Of a stretch of DNA of 64,000 nucleotides, positions 17,588-26,569 are shown one piece after another; within the stretch, counting starts at the first letter, position 1; each line of letters starts with the position of its first letter. The translations under genes were made by a program, and so were the position numbers. The notes beneath the pieces are model-generated. The model was not told the origin of the DNA, did not search any database, and worked only from the letters and a program-made list of their open reading frames with translations. Source of the stretch: JAJPHF01 sp035293805 (GTDB lineage Bacteria; Chloroflexota; UBA6077; JAJPHF01); NCBI GenBank assembly GCA_035293805.1, contig DATGMD010000079.1, positions 29,966 to 93,965 of the forward strand, read 5' to 3'.

Positions 17588-17593
17588 TATACT
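17588..17593 (+). promoter_or_regulatory. Possible -10 box for moaA
   Basis: TATACT at 17588-17593 lies 113 bases before the moaA ATG. A poor -35 match (TTTGCG, 17563) sits 19 nt upstream. I see no molybdenum-cofactor riboswitch structure I can defend in the leader. Confidence 0.35.
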
Positions 17594-17706
17594 CTAGGTG
17601 TGGAGTATTCTCGACCTGCCTGTACCGATATGCGCGCGATCCGGTAGCATCGGGCCAAAGGAACCGCCTCGCGCTGCTCACTGCCCAGCATATTTAAGGA
17701 CGCGCC

Positions 17707-18738
17707 ATGACCAACCTGCAGCCCGCCCGCCTCCCCGTCCTCGACTCGCGCCAGCGGCCACTGCACGACCTGCGGATCTCGGTAACCGACCGCTGCAACT
17801 TCCGCTGCGTGTACTGTATGCCCCGGGAAGTGTTCGGGCGGGACTTCGCCTTCCTGCCCGCCAGCCAGCTCTTGACCTTCGAGGAGATCACGCGGCTGGC
17901 GCGCATCTTCGTCCGCATGGGCGTCGAGAAAGTCCGGCTGACGGGCGGTGAGCCGCTGTTGCGGCGCGACCTGGAGCGGCTGGTGGCGATGCTGGCCGAT
18001 ATCGAGGGCCTGCGCGACCTCACCCTCACCACGAACGGCTCGCTGCTGCCGCAGAAGGCCCAGACGCTGCGGGACGCGGGGCTCCGGCGCATCTCCGTCA
18101 GCCTTGACTCGCTCGACGATGCCGTGTTCAAGGCGATGAACGACGTGGACTTTCCGGTGGCGCGGGTGCTCGCCGGCATCGACGCCGCCCACGCCGCGGG
18201 CCTCGCGCCGATCAAGGTGAACATGGTCGTCAAGCGCGGCGTGAACGAGGGCTCCATCCTCGACATGGCGCGGCACTTCCGGCACACGGGCCACATCCTG
18301 CGCTTCATCGAGTACATGGACGTGGGCAACACGAACGGCTGGCGGATGGACGACGTGGTCACCGCCGCGGAGATCGTCCGAACCGTGGACGCCGAGTGGC
18401 CGCTGGAGCCGGTCGAGCCCGCGTATCGTGGCGAGGTGGCGAACCGGTACCGCTACCGCGACGGCGGCGGCGAGATCGGCGTCATCGCCTCCGTCACCCA
18501 GCCCTTCTGCGGCGACTGCAGCCGTGCGCGCCTCTCCGCCGAAGGGCGGCTCTACACCTGCCTGTTCGCCAGCCTGGGCCACGATCTGCGCCGCCTGCTA
18601 CGGAGCGGCCAGTCCGACGCGGAGATCGACGCCTTCCTGCGCCGCATCTGGCACGCTCGCGCCGACCGCTACTCGGAGCTACGCTCGGCCGCGACGCCGC
18701 CCCGCCCCAAGGTCGAGATGTCCCACATCGGTGGCTAA
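17707..18738 (+). CDS. moaA: GTP 3',8-cyclase MoaA (molybdenum cofactor synthesis)
   Basis: A 343-residue radical SAM enzyme that converts GTP to 3',8-cyclo-GTP, the first step of molybdopterin synthesis. The N-terminal radical-SAM cluster motif is CNFRCVYC (Cys30, Cys34, Cys37). 'LTGGEPLLRRD' binds SAM. The C-terminal GTP-binding cluster uses Cys268, Cys271 and Cys285 ('FCGDCSRARLSAEGRLYTC'). The chain ends in the essential Gly-Gly. Length matches the family. Its stop overlaps the next start (TAATG). No other moa or moe genes are in the window. Confidence 0.96.
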   Translation: MTNLQPARLPVLDSRQRPLHDLRISVTDRCNFRCVYCMPREVFGRDFAFLPASQLLTFEEITRLARIFVRMGVEKVRLTGGEPLLRRDLERLVAMLADIEGLRDLTLTTNGSLLPQKAQTLRDAGLRRISVSLDSLDDAVFKAMNDVDFPVARVLAGIDAAHAAGLAPIKVNMVVKRGVNEGSILDMARHFRHTGHILRFIEYMDVGNTNGWRMDDVVTAAEIVRTVDAEWPLEPVEPAYRGEVANRYRYRDGGGEIGVIASVTQPFCGDCSRARLSAEGRLYTCLFASLGHDLRRLLRSGQSDAEIDAFLRRIWHARADRYSELRSAATPPRPKVEMSHIGG

Positions 18739-19211
18739 TGGAGCTGACTCGCGAATTCACGGTCGCCGTCTTCGTCGTCCACGACGACCGCGTGCTGCTG
18801 CACCATCATCGCAAGCTGGCCATGTGGCTGCCGCCCGGCGGGCACATCGAGCCGGCCGAGTTACCGGACGACGCGGCGGTGCGCGAGGTCGCCGAGGAGA
18901 CCGGCGTGCGCGCGGTGCTGATCGGCGAGCGCGCCCTCCCGCTGGCCTACCCGCGCCAGCTCGTGCGTCCCGCGGGCATCCAGCTCGAGGACATCAGCCC
19001 GGGCCACCAGCACATCGACCTCGTCTACTTCGCGGTGCCCGAGGGCGGCGATGCCACCCTCGCCGCCGAGGACGCCCGTGAGCCGGGCACGGGCTGGTAC
19101 GCGCTGGACGAGCTGGCGGCCCTCGGCGCCAATGAGGAGATCCAGAGCTGGGCCGCCCGGGCGGTCGCCGCCGCGGGCGCCTGGCGCGCGGCGGCGGCTC
19201 GCGGCGGCTGA
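18738..19211 (+). CDS. Nudix hydrolase
   Basis: A 157-residue Nudix protein. The complete Nudix box is at residues 35-57 (G-x5-E-x7-REV-x-EE-x-GV), with the metal-binding Glu pair in 'REVAEETGV'. These enzymes cleave nucleoside diphosphates linked to another group; the substrate is not predictable here. 'HHHRKLAMWLPPGGHIEPAE' resembles the branch annotated as housecleaning NUDIX proteins. It is translationally coupled to moaA by a one-base overlap. It is convergent with the DsrE gene, with only 27 bases between the stops. Confidence 0.9.
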   Translation: MELTREFTVAVFVVHDDRVLLHHHRKLAMWLPPGGHIEPAELPDDAAVREVAEETGVRAVLIGERALPLAYPRQLVRPAGIQLEDISPGHQHIDLVYFAVPEGGDATLAAEDAREPGTGWYALDELAALGANEEIQSWAARAVAAAGAWRAAAARGG

Positions 19212-19238
19212 GCCCGGCGCGTCCTTACGCCCGCGCCA

Positions 19239-19667
19239 TCAGATCGTCATGAGGATGTCCGCGCCCTGGGCCTCGTTCAGCAGGAACGACGCCGTCCCCA
19301 GCACGCTGTCGACTTCCGGGCGCAGGTTGTCCGGGCGCAGGTCGTAGATGCGCGCGCCCCGCGAGCAGACGTAGACGCGCACCCGGCCGGTCTCCTTCAC
19401 CTGGCGCAGCAGCGCGCCCAGATCGGTGAAGCCAAGCTGCTCGGCGCGGTCGATGAAGTCCGCGCCCACCGGGTCGTCGGGCGCGGCCTGCGCCAGGTCC
19501 GCGAACCCGTCGCGGTGCAGGCGGCGCGCGGCGCGGTTGGTGAAGAACAGGCTCACGTTCATGTCCGAGTCGGCGCCGATGCCCGCGAAGCTCAGCGCCA
19601 GCAGGAAGTCCTCGAACGTATCGCTCTTCACGACCAGCGCCATTCGCGTCGCGCGCGCTTCCGCCAT
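19239..19667 (-). CDS. DsrE/DsrF-like sulfur-relay family protein
   Basis: A 142-residue protein of the DsrE-like fold ('ALVVKSDTFEDFLLALSFAGIGADSDMNVSLFFTNRAARRL'). Proteins of this family pass persulfide sulfur or act as peroxiredoxin-like accessory proteins in the cytosol. A Cys occurs at about residue 101 ('RVYVCSRGARIYDL'), in the position used for sulfur transfer in relatives. AGGAGTGAGG precedes the ATG at 19667. It is the last gene of a four-gene minus-strand unit that includes an IscU/NifU-like scaffold, supporting a role in sulfur or Fe-S metabolism. Confidence 0.8.
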   Translation of the reverse strand: MAEARATRMALVVKSDTFEDFLLALSFAGIGADSDMNVSLFFTNRAARRLHRDGFADLAQAAPDDPVGADFIDRAEQLGFTDLGALLRQVKETGRVRVYVCSRGARIYDLRPDNLRPEVDSVLGTASFLLNEAQGADILMTI

Positions 19668-19721
19668 CGTTCCTCACTCCTGGCCGGGGCAGTCTCCGCG
19701 CCGCCGCCGGCGCGGGCGACG

Positions 19722-19964
19722 CTACGGCGCGGGCGGCGCCCCGCCGCCCGGCGCCTGTACCGACCGCAGATACTCGGGCAGCACCTCGCCCAGCGCGCGT
19801 GCCACGAAGCGCCGATTCGCCATCGCGGTCGCGTGGATCATGACCTCCGTTGCGTCCCCGCCTGGATGGAGCGCGCGGAAGCGGCCCTCCTCCTCCTTGA
19901 GGAGCTGGAACATCTCCACCTCGTTCTCGTCCATCCATTGCACGAGCGCCGCTTCCAGGTCCAT
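19722..19964 (-). CDS. Small acidic protein in the scaffold/DsrE operon
   Basis: An 80-residue protein, unknown to me. It begins MDLEAALVQWMDENEVEMFQ, is largely helical and acidic, and ends in a Gly/Pro/Ala tail. The ATG at 19964 is supported by AGGAG at about 8 nt; the open frame extends further upstream only as a shadow of the scaffold gene. It sits between the scaffold gene (38 bases upstream) and the DsrE gene (54 bases downstream), so it probably belongs to the same process. Confidence 0.6.
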   Translation of the reverse strand: MDLEAALVQWMDENEVEMFQLLKEEEGRFRALHPGGDATEVMIHATAMANRRFVARALGEVLPEYLRSVQAPGGGAPPAP

Positions 19965-20002
19965 CCCGTCTCTCCTGCCGGCCACCGCCGGCCGCGTCCG
20001 AC

Positions 20003-20416
20003 CTAGCCCTCGCCGCTCAGCCCCTGGCAAGCGTCGAGGGCGCGGTGGAGCGCGCCGGCGGCCACGGTAGCGCAGTAGCGCTTCTCGGCGGGCAGGCCGC
20101 CGAGCGCGCGCTCGATCGCGGCCGCGTCGACGGCGCGTGCTGCGCTCAGGGTGGCACCCGTCGCCAGCGTGGTCGCCATGCTGGCCGCGGCGATCGTGGC
20201 GCTGCACCCGAACGCCTTGAAACGGGCCGCCTGCACTGCCCCCGCCGCCACGCGGATGGAGATACGCACCTGATTGCCGTAGACCGGATCGCCGTCGGCG
20301 CCCACCCCATCCGCGCCCTCCAGCGTCCCCACGTTGCGCGGTCGGGTCGCGTGGTCGATCACGGTATCGGAGTAGACGCCCTCTCCAGCCGGAATGTCGT
20401 TGGGCCGCTCGCGCAC
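20003..20416 (-). CDS. IscU/NifU-like Fe-S scaffold protein with altered cluster site
   Basis: A 137-residue member of the IscU/NifU N-terminal family ('VYSDTVIDHATRPRNVGTLEGADG', 'FKAFGCSATIAAASMATTLATG', 'KRYCATVAAGALHRAL'). IscU normally holds a [2Fe-2S] cluster with three Cys and one Asp. Two Cys are kept here (Cys71, Cys115). At the first site, normally 'P.CGD', the protein has 'PVYGN': the Cys is Tyr46 and the Asp is Asn48. It may bind a cluster differently, carry persulfide, or have a new role with the DsrE neighbour. The start is a GTG with a modest ribosome site. Confidence 0.82.
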   Translation of the reverse strand: MRERPNDIPAGEGVYSDTVIDHATRPRNVGTLEGADGVGADGDPVYGNQVRISIRVAAGAVQAARFKAFGCSATIAAASMATTLATGATLSAARAVDAAAIERALGGLPAEKRYCATVAAGALHRALDACQGLSGEG

Positions 20417-20431
20417 GCTTCCGCTCGCCCG

Positions 20432-20659
20432 CTAGCTGCCGTTGCGAGGGCGGCCCTGGCCGATGTGGCCCACCACCTTCTGCATCGCGTCGGCCAGCTC
20501 TAGCGCCTCCTCGTAGTTCAGCGTCAGGGTTAGCCCGCGCTCGTGAAACTGCAAGGTGATCAGGTGGTGCGTGGTCTCCTCGTACGCGCTGATGTTCTCG
20601 GTGCCCTCGATCTCCTCATAGGCGTGCTCGTGGCCATGCTCGTCCCCCCGCTGGACCAT
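20432..20659 (-). CDS. Small His/Glu-rich protein, first gene of the scaffold operon
   Basis: A 75-residue protein with an acidic, His-containing N-terminus ('GDEHGHEHAYEEIEGTENI') and a C-terminal strand-helix segment ('ITLQFHERGLTLTLNYEEALELADAMQKVV'). GGAGGAG lies just before the ATG. The scaffold gene begins 15 bases after its stop. The His/Glu cluster could bind metal, but this is a guess; I do not recognise the family. Confidence 0.65.
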   Translation of the reverse strand: MVQRGDEHGHEHAYEEIEGTENISAYEETTHHLITLQFHERGLTLTLNYEEALELADAMQKVVGHIGQGRPRNGS

Positions 20660-20755
20660 GCCACTCCTCCCCGCGCCGCGCGCTCGCCCGTCGGGATGAT
20701 ACCACCGTACCCGCCAACCCGCCGGGGCACCAGGCGGCGGGTCGTCCCACCGCCC

Positions 20756-21988
20756 TCAAGCCTGCGGCGCGCGCAAGTAGCGACACGCCGTCAGCGCATA
20801 GAGCTTCGCCGCCTCCACCACCTGCGCCAGCGGCACCGACTCATCGGGCACGTGCGTGCCCTCCGGCACCCCGGGGCCGAGCACGAGCGTCGGCACCCCG
20901 CGCGCGCCGAAGAAGCGGCCGTCGCTCGCCTGCTGGTAGCCCACGGCGTCGGCCGTCAGGCCGAGCGCCCGGCGGGCTGCGAGCGCTGCCTGCACCACCG
21001 CCGCGTTCTCGGGCGTTTCGAAAGGGTCCGCCCAGATCAGCGTGTCCACCGCGACGCGCACGGCCGGGTCGTCCGCCTCCAGCGCCGCGGCTGCCGCCAA
21101 CAGCTCCGCTCGCGCCGAGTCGAGCGTCTCGCCCGGCAGCGTGCGCCGGTCGACCACGGCCTCGGCGTAGTCCGGCACGACGTTTGGCGCGACGCCGCTC
21201 GATAGGGCGCTCACCGACAGCGAGGGCGGCGTCACGAGCGGGTGGCGCCGCTCCGGCAGCCGCGTCGTCACGTCACGCTCGATGCGACCGAGCCACCGCA
21301 CGAGGTGCGCGGCAGCATTCGCGCCAGCGTGCGGCACGCTCGCATGGGCCGTGCGGCCACGCGTGCTGAGCCGCAGCCAGGCGACGCCCTTCTCCGCGAT
21401 CGCCACCTGGTTGTCGGTCGTCTCGCCCACCACGACCGCATCGGCGGCGAGCGCGCCGGCCGCGAGCAAGTGCTGCGCGCCGGCGCCGCCGGTTTCCTCG
21501 TCGGCCACGAGCGCGACGGTCAGCGTGCCGTGCCCCTCAGCCCCTGTCGTCGCGAGCGCGCTGAGCGCCAGCAGCATCGGCGCGGCGCTGCCCTTCGCAT
21601 CTGCCGCGCCCCGGCCCCATAGCCGCCCGTCGCGCACCTCGCCGCCGAACGGGTCCACCGTCCAGCCCGCCGCATCCCCGAGCGGCACGGTGTCCAGGTG
21701 GCTCAAGAACAGAAGTCGCGGCCCCGCGGTCGGCGCCGCGCCGCGAGCCATCCCAAACGTGTGACGCGCGACAACGCTCGGCCGCTCGGGCGCGCTCCCG
21801 CTGACCTCGGCACGCAGCCCCTGGTGGGCCAGCCACGCTGTCACGACAGCGGCCGCGGCCCGCGTGTCGCCGGGCGGGTTCACGCTCGGCGCCCGGACGA
21901 GATCACGCAGCAGCGCGGCCAGCTCGTCAGCGCGCGCCTCGATGGTCGCCGCGAGCCGCGCCTCGTCCACGCGCAGGCCCCCCGCCAT
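20756..21988 (-). CDS. M20 family deacylase (ArgE/DapE-like)
   Basis: A 410-residue zinc-dependent amidohydrolase of the ArgE/DapE/CPG2 group. Key pieces: 'RAPSVNPPGDT', metal ligands in 'LFLSHLDTVPLGD' and 'LWGRGAADAKGSAAPML', the catalytic Glu in 'ADEETGGAGA', the dimerisation domain 'GRTAHASVPHAG' and a C-terminal 'LGPGVPEGTHVPDESV' His ligand. The substrate is likely an N-acylated amino acid or small peptide. The ATG at 21988 has GGAAGGAG at about 9 nt; an in-frame ATG at 22006 would put that ribosome site inside the gene. Confidence 0.9.
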   Translation of the reverse strand: MAGGLRVDEARLAATIEARADELAALLRDLVRAPSVNPPGDTRAAAAVVTAWLAHQGLRAEVSGSAPERPSVVARHTFGMARGAAPTAGPRLLFLSHLDTVPLGDAAGWTVDPFGGEVRDGRLWGRGAADAKGSAAPMLLALSALATTGAEGHGTLTVALVADEETGGAGAQHLLAAGALAADAVVVGETTDNQVAIAEKGVAWLRLSTRGRTAHASVPHAGANAAAHLVRWLGRIERDVTTRLPERRHPLVTPPSLSVSALSSGVAPNVVPDYAEAVVDRRTLPGETLDSARAELLAAAAALEADDPAVRVAVDTLIWADPFETPENAAVVQAALAARRALGLTADAVGYQQASDGRFFGARGVPTLVLGPGVPEGTHVPDESVPLAQVVEAAKLYALTACRYLRAPQA

Positions 21989-22070
21989 GCTGCTCGCTCC
22001 TTCCATCCTCGCCTCCCCAGTCTACCGCCGGTCGCCGGCTCCGCGGCACGGACCCGGCGGCACGCTACGC

Positions 22071-22084
22071 TATACTGGGGTCAG
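22071..22084 (+). promoter_or_regulatory. -10 box placed for a leaderless GTG start
   Basis: TATACT at 22071-22076 is followed by exactly 7 nt and then a GTG (22084) in frame with the gene at 22120-22635. RNA starting at the normal distance would begin at or next to that GTG, giving a leaderless message, with a second start at the ATG 22120 behind AGAGGAGG. No -35 box is obvious. Confidence 0.45.
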
Positions 22085-22119
22085 TGAGGCCAAGTGTCGC
22101 GGGGCGAGAGGAGGCAGGA

Positions 22120-22635
22120 ATGGCTGGGCAGTATTGGGTGCGCGTCGTAGGGTTCCTCCAGCCGCCGCCGGCCCGCGAGGTACTCTCGCCGTCGGGCTAC
22201 TTCCGAGGCGACGAGCGGGCCGCCCACCGCATGCCGGTAGGTGAGATCAGCCTGCCGCCGATCCCGGCGTCGCGCACGCCCGAGGCTGGACGCGCCACGG
22301 CCCAGGCCGTGGCCGAGCGCCCCGCCGCCCTGGAGATCACCAACGGCGACCGTCTGATCTACCTCGCGCTTGGCCCCTTCTCGCTGTACGCCGTCGGCAC
22401 CGTCACGAGCGACCCGGAGCCAGCGCCGAACGATCCCCGCAAGCGGGTCGTCTCGGTCCACACGGACGTGTTCATCAACACAGTCATGAAGACCCCCCAT
22501 TTCGGTGGCGTCGCCTTGCCCAGCGGCCGCGACCTGCGCCTGCTCGTGCAGCAGTACACCTACATCTGGGTCTCGCCCGAGGATGGCGAGTCGCTCGTTC
22601 AGCGCGTGAGCACCAAGGCCGGCGCGAAAGATTAA
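22120..22635 (+). CDS. Uncharacterised protein, possibly PUA/EVE-like
   Basis: A 171-residue protein beginning MAGQYWVRVVGFLQPPP. The stretch 'NGDRLIYLALGPFSLYAVGTVTSDPEPAPNDP' resembles the core of PUA-like/EVE nucleic-acid-binding folds in pattern only, so that call is weak. The ATG at 22120 has a strong AGAGGAGG site. An in-frame GTG at 22084 sits 7 nt after a TATACT box and may be used from a leaderless transcript, adding 12 residues. No partner genes point to a function. Confidence 0.65.
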   Translation: MAGQYWVRVVGFLQPPPAREVLSPSGYFRGDERAAHRMPVGEISLPPIPASRTPEAGRATAQAVAERPAALEITNGDRLIYLALGPFSLYAVGTVTSDPEPAPNDPRKRVVSVHTDVFINTVMKTPHFGGVALPSGRDLRLLVQQYTYIWVSPEDGESLVQRVSTKAGAKD

Positions 22636-22773
22636 CCTCCGCCAGCCGCTCTAATACCCCTCTAACGCGCTCCGGGTATAATTACCGCGAGTCACTTCCC
22701 CTACACGGGCGCCACGCGGCGGGCTACGTCAGACTGCCGCCGGCCGTCCTGAGTCTGGAGGCAACGACCAACT

Positions 22774-23124
22774 ATGCCAATCTACGTCTATCGCTGCGCC
22801 GATTGCGACGCGGAGACCGAGAAGCGCCAGGGCTTTTCCGAGGCCCCGCTCACCACCTGCGAGAGCTGCGGCGGACGCGTGCGCCGCGTGCTTCAGCCGG
22901 CGGGCGTCATTTTCAAGGGCAGCGGCTTCTATTCGACCGATTACCGCAACGGCGCCAAGAGCAAGAAGACCGCCGCCGACGGCGCGGACGGCAGCAGCGC
23001 CACCAGCGAGAACGGCACCGGCACGAAGAGCGAGAAGAGCGAGAAGAGCGAGTCCGCGGCGCCCAAGGCCGACGGCGGCGAGAAGAAAGCGCAGCCGGCC
23101 GCGAGCAGCGCCAAGTCCGACTAG
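22774..23124 (+). CDS. FmdB-type zinc-ribbon protein with charged tail
   Basis: A 116-residue protein. Residues 1-40 are the FmdB/regulatory zinc ribbon ('MPIYVYRCADCDAETEKRQGF..' and 'TTCESCGGRVRRVLQP'), with CxxC pairs binding one zinc. 'GVIFKGSGFYSTDY' follows, as in the family. The rest (about 55-116) is a disordered Ser/Lys/Glu/Ala tail with repeated 'SEKSEKSE'. These small proteins are widespread and lack a proven role in most bacteria. It is followed after one base by dtd, so the two are probably cotranslated. A TATAAT at 22677-22682 is a possible -10 box. Confidence 0.9.
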   Translation: MPIYVYRCADCDAETEKRQGFSEAPLTTCESCGGRVRRVLQPAGVIFKGSGFYSTDYRNGAKSKKTAADGADGSSATSENGTGTKSEKSEKSESAAPKADGGEKKAQPAASSAKSD

Positions 23125-23125
23125 C

Positions 23126-23572
23126 GTGCGCGCCCTTCTGCAACGGGTGCGGAGCGCCGAGGTCCGCGTCGACGAGGAAGTCGTCGGCAGCATCGGCGCG
23201 GGCTGGGCGGTCCTACTCGGCGTGGGACGCGACGACACGCCGGACGTGGCGCGGGCGCTAGCCGAAAAGGTCGTGCATCTGCGGGCCTTCGCCGACGACG
23301 CGGGAAAGATGAACCGCTCGGCGCTAGAAGTTGCCGCCGAGGCGCTCGTTGTCTCTCAATTCACGCTCTACGCCGACCTGCGCCGCGGGCGGCGGCCGTT
23401 CTTCGGCGCTGCCGCGCCCCCGGACCTCGCCCGCGCGCTCGTCGGCGACTTCGCCGCCGCGATCGCCGGCTACGGCCTGCGGGTCGCCTCGGGACGATTT
23501 GGCGCGATGATGGAGGTGCGACTGGTCGCCGACGGCCCCGTCACCCTCTGGCTGAATACCGACGAGCTTTAG
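23126..23572 (+). CDS. dtd: D-aminoacyl-tRNA deacylase
   Basis: A 148-residue enzyme that removes D-amino acids (and Gly mischarged on tRNA-Ala) from tRNA. Recognised by 'MRALLQRVRSAEVRVD', 'VGSIGAGWAVLLGVGRDDT', the catalytic 'SQFTLYADLRRGRRPFF' and the C-terminal 'DGPVTLWLNT', which carries the Gly-cisPro turn. Length is exactly that of the family. The start is a GTG one base after the stop of the zinc-ribbon gene. Confidence 0.95.
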   Translation: MRALLQRVRSAEVRVDEEVVGSIGAGWAVLLGVGRDDTPDVARALAEKVVHLRAFADDAGKMNRSALEVAAEALVVSQFTLYADLRRGRRPFFGAAAPPDLARALVGDFAAAIAGYGLRVASGRFGAMMEVRLVADGPVTLWLNTDEL

Positions 23573-23586
23573 CGCGCGACCCGAGA

Positions 23587-24150
23587 TCACCGGGTCCGAC
23601 GGCCGAGCAGGTGCATCAGCCCGCCCGCGCGGGGCGCGGCACAGCCGCCGTCGGGTTGGCGCATGGCGGCCGCTGCGGCGCGGGCCTCGTTGCGTGCGGC
23701 CAGCAACTGGTCGCGCAGGTGCTGCGCCAGGTCCGCTCGGTCGTCTTCGTCGGCGTCCACTAGCCGCGGGTCCGCGATCTGCATTAGTAGCTCCAGCGTG
23801 GCGGCGCCCCGGGCCTGGACTTCCTCCGCGCCGGGCGGGACCGGCCCGCTCTTGAGCAGTTGCGCCTCTTGCGCGAACCCTTGGCGGATCTCCGTCAGCC
23901 GCTCTGCCGTCGCTGCCGGGCCCTCGGCGTCCAGCCCCTCCAGCGCCGCCACCAGCTCGCGCGCCAGCTTGCCGGTCCGCTCAAACGACCCGCGGGCGCG
24001 CTCGCAGAACGTCTCGGGACTACCCCCGGCCGGGGAGGGGAGCGCACGCACGGCGCCCAGCGCGGCCACGGCGAGCAGCAGCAGGGCGCCGAATAGCCAG
24101 CGCCATCGCCGCCTCGCCGGCGGCCTCCGCCAGAGCTGCTTCCCCGCCAC
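23587..24150 (-). CDS. Membrane-anchored helical protein of unknown function
   Basis: A 187-residue protein with an Arg-rich N-terminus followed by a single hydrophobic segment (about residues 18-36, 'WLFGALLLLAVAALGAVRA'), a likely uncleaved anchor or signal. The outer part is Ala/Glu/Arg-rich and helical, with two Cys about 120 residues apart ('TFCERARG' and 'GGCAAPR'). No family is recognised. A promoter with good spacing lies upstream (24236-24208). It is convergent with dtd, with 14 bases between the stops. Confidence 0.65.
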   Translation of the reverse strand: MAGKQLWRRPPARRRWRWLFGALLLLAVAALGAVRALPSPAGGSPETFCERARGSFERTGKLARELVAALEGLDAEGPAATAERLTEIRQGFAQEAQLLKSGPVPPGAEEVQARGAATLELLMQIADPRLVDADEDDRADLAQHLRDQLLAARNEARAAAAAMRQPDGGCAAPRAGGLMHLLGRRTR

Positions 24151-24207
24151 GTCGGTGGTCTCCCAGGCCCCCTCACTCCTGCCCGCGTCGCGCTCGCGCC
24201 CGCAGAG

Positions 24208-24236
24208 ATATTAAGCCTGCTCTTACCAATCGGCAA
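24208..24236 (-). promoter_or_regulatory. Sigma70-type promoter for the membrane-anchored protein gene
   Basis: Read on the minus strand, TTGCCG (24236-24231) is followed by a 17-nt spacer and TAATAT (24213-24208). The gene starts 57 bases further on, at 24150. Confidence 0.55.
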
Positions 24237-24568
24237 CCGCTGCACACGCTCGACGTACCTCTTCAGGCCAGCCAGCGGCGCCGAGCGCGCGAGGTAACCC
24301 TTTTGTAACTACACGCCCGTAATATGTTTTGCCTGGCCAATGCACGCTCCGTGCCGCGCTTCAAGCGGCCAACCACTCCCGCGGCGGCAAAACGATTCTC
24401 CTCCCCTGTGACGGTGACGCAGGATGCGGTGCGGCTGCTCGCCGGCGTAGCCCTCAAGTGCCGACCACGGCGGACCCGTCGCGCCCAAGCCGGACGGTCC
24501 CGCGACGGCTAGCGCCGACCGCGCGAGCCAGACCCCGGGGCCGCGGCGCGGTCGCCGCCCCGGATGCA
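24237..24568. other. Non-coding stretch before clpX terminator
   Basis: No convincing gene. It includes a locally AT-rich patch (24298-24335) that looks promoter-like on the minus strand but has no well-spaced box pair, and otherwise GC-rich sequence with only short shadow frames. Confidence 0.35.
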
Positions 24569-24606
24569 CAAGAAGGCCGGCGGCCACGTGGCCGCCGGCC
24601 TTCTTG
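24569..24606. terminator. 38-bp perfect palindrome, clpX terminator
   Basis: Bases 24569-24606 read the same on both strands, with no mismatch (19-bp arms). The palindrome begins 19 bases after the clpX stop. On either strand the GC-rich core is followed by TTCTTG, so it can act as an intrinsic terminator in both directions. Confidence 0.75.
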
Positions 24607-24624
24607 TCGGTCGCGAAAGCAGAG

Positions 24625-25905
<1,281 letters not shown>

Positions 25906-25933
25906 ACCTGTGGTCCTCCGTGCCCTGGTGCGC

Positions 25934-26569
25934 TTAGCTGCCGTCCGAGGGAGCCGGCTCCCCCATGCCCGGCGTGCGCCCAATCACTTCGTCGATGATG
26001 CCATAATCCCGCGCCTGTTCGGGCGTCAGGAAGAAGTCGCGGTCCGAGTCGCGCGCGATGCGCTCCAGGGGCTGGCCCGTGTGCAGCGCCATGATGTCCC
26101 GCAGCCGCGACTGGACCCGCAGGATCTCACGCGCGCGGATCTCGATGTCCGCGGCCGTCCCCTCGAAGCCACCCGCCGCCTGGTGAATCATGATCGTCGA
26201 ATTGGGCAGCGCGTAGCGCTTCCCCTTCGCGCCCGCCAGCAGGAGCACCGCCCCCATGCTCGCGGCCATGCCGACGCAGATCGTGCTCACGTCGGGCTTG
26301 ATGAGCTGCATGGTGTCGTAGATCGACAGGCCCGCCGTGACGCTGCCGCCCGGCGAGTGGATGTACAGGGAGATGTCCCGCTCCGGGTCCTCGCGGTCGA
26401 GATAGAGCAGCTGGGCAACGATCAGGTTGGCGCTGTAATCGTCGACCGCCGAGCCCAGGAAGATGATGCGCTCCTTCAGCAGCAGCGAGTAAATGTCGTA
26501 CGAGCGCTCGCCCCGGTTGGTGGCCTCGACCACCATCGGGACGAGAACCTGGGCGCGGGGATCAAGCAT
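25934..26569 (-). CDS. clpP: ATP-dependent Clp protease proteolytic subunit ClpP
   Basis: A 211-residue serine protease with the catalytic triad Ser104 ('GMAASMG'), His129 ('IMIHQ') and Asp178 ('SDRDFFL'). The N-terminal 'ERSYDIYSLLLKERIIFLG' gating region and 'SPGGSVTAGLSIYD' strand match the family. The ATG overlaps the end of tig by 8 bases, so translation is probably coupled. It forms a tetradecamer with ClpX caps. Confidence 0.97.
   Translation of the reverse strand: MLDPRAQVLVPMVVEATNRGERSYDIYSLLLKERIIFLGSAVDDYSANLIVAQLLYLDREDPERDISLYIHSPGGSVTAGLSIYDTMQLIKPDVSTICVGMAASMGAVLLLAGAKGKRYALPNSTIMIHQAAGGFEGTAADIEIRAREILRVQSRLRDIMALHTGQPLERIARDSDRDFFLTPEQARDYGIIDEVIGRTPGMGEPAPSDGS

Noticed and set aside
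17594..17706. Molybdenum-cofactor riboswitch before moaA.
   Set aside because: The leader is short and I could not find the conserved stems; no support beyond position.
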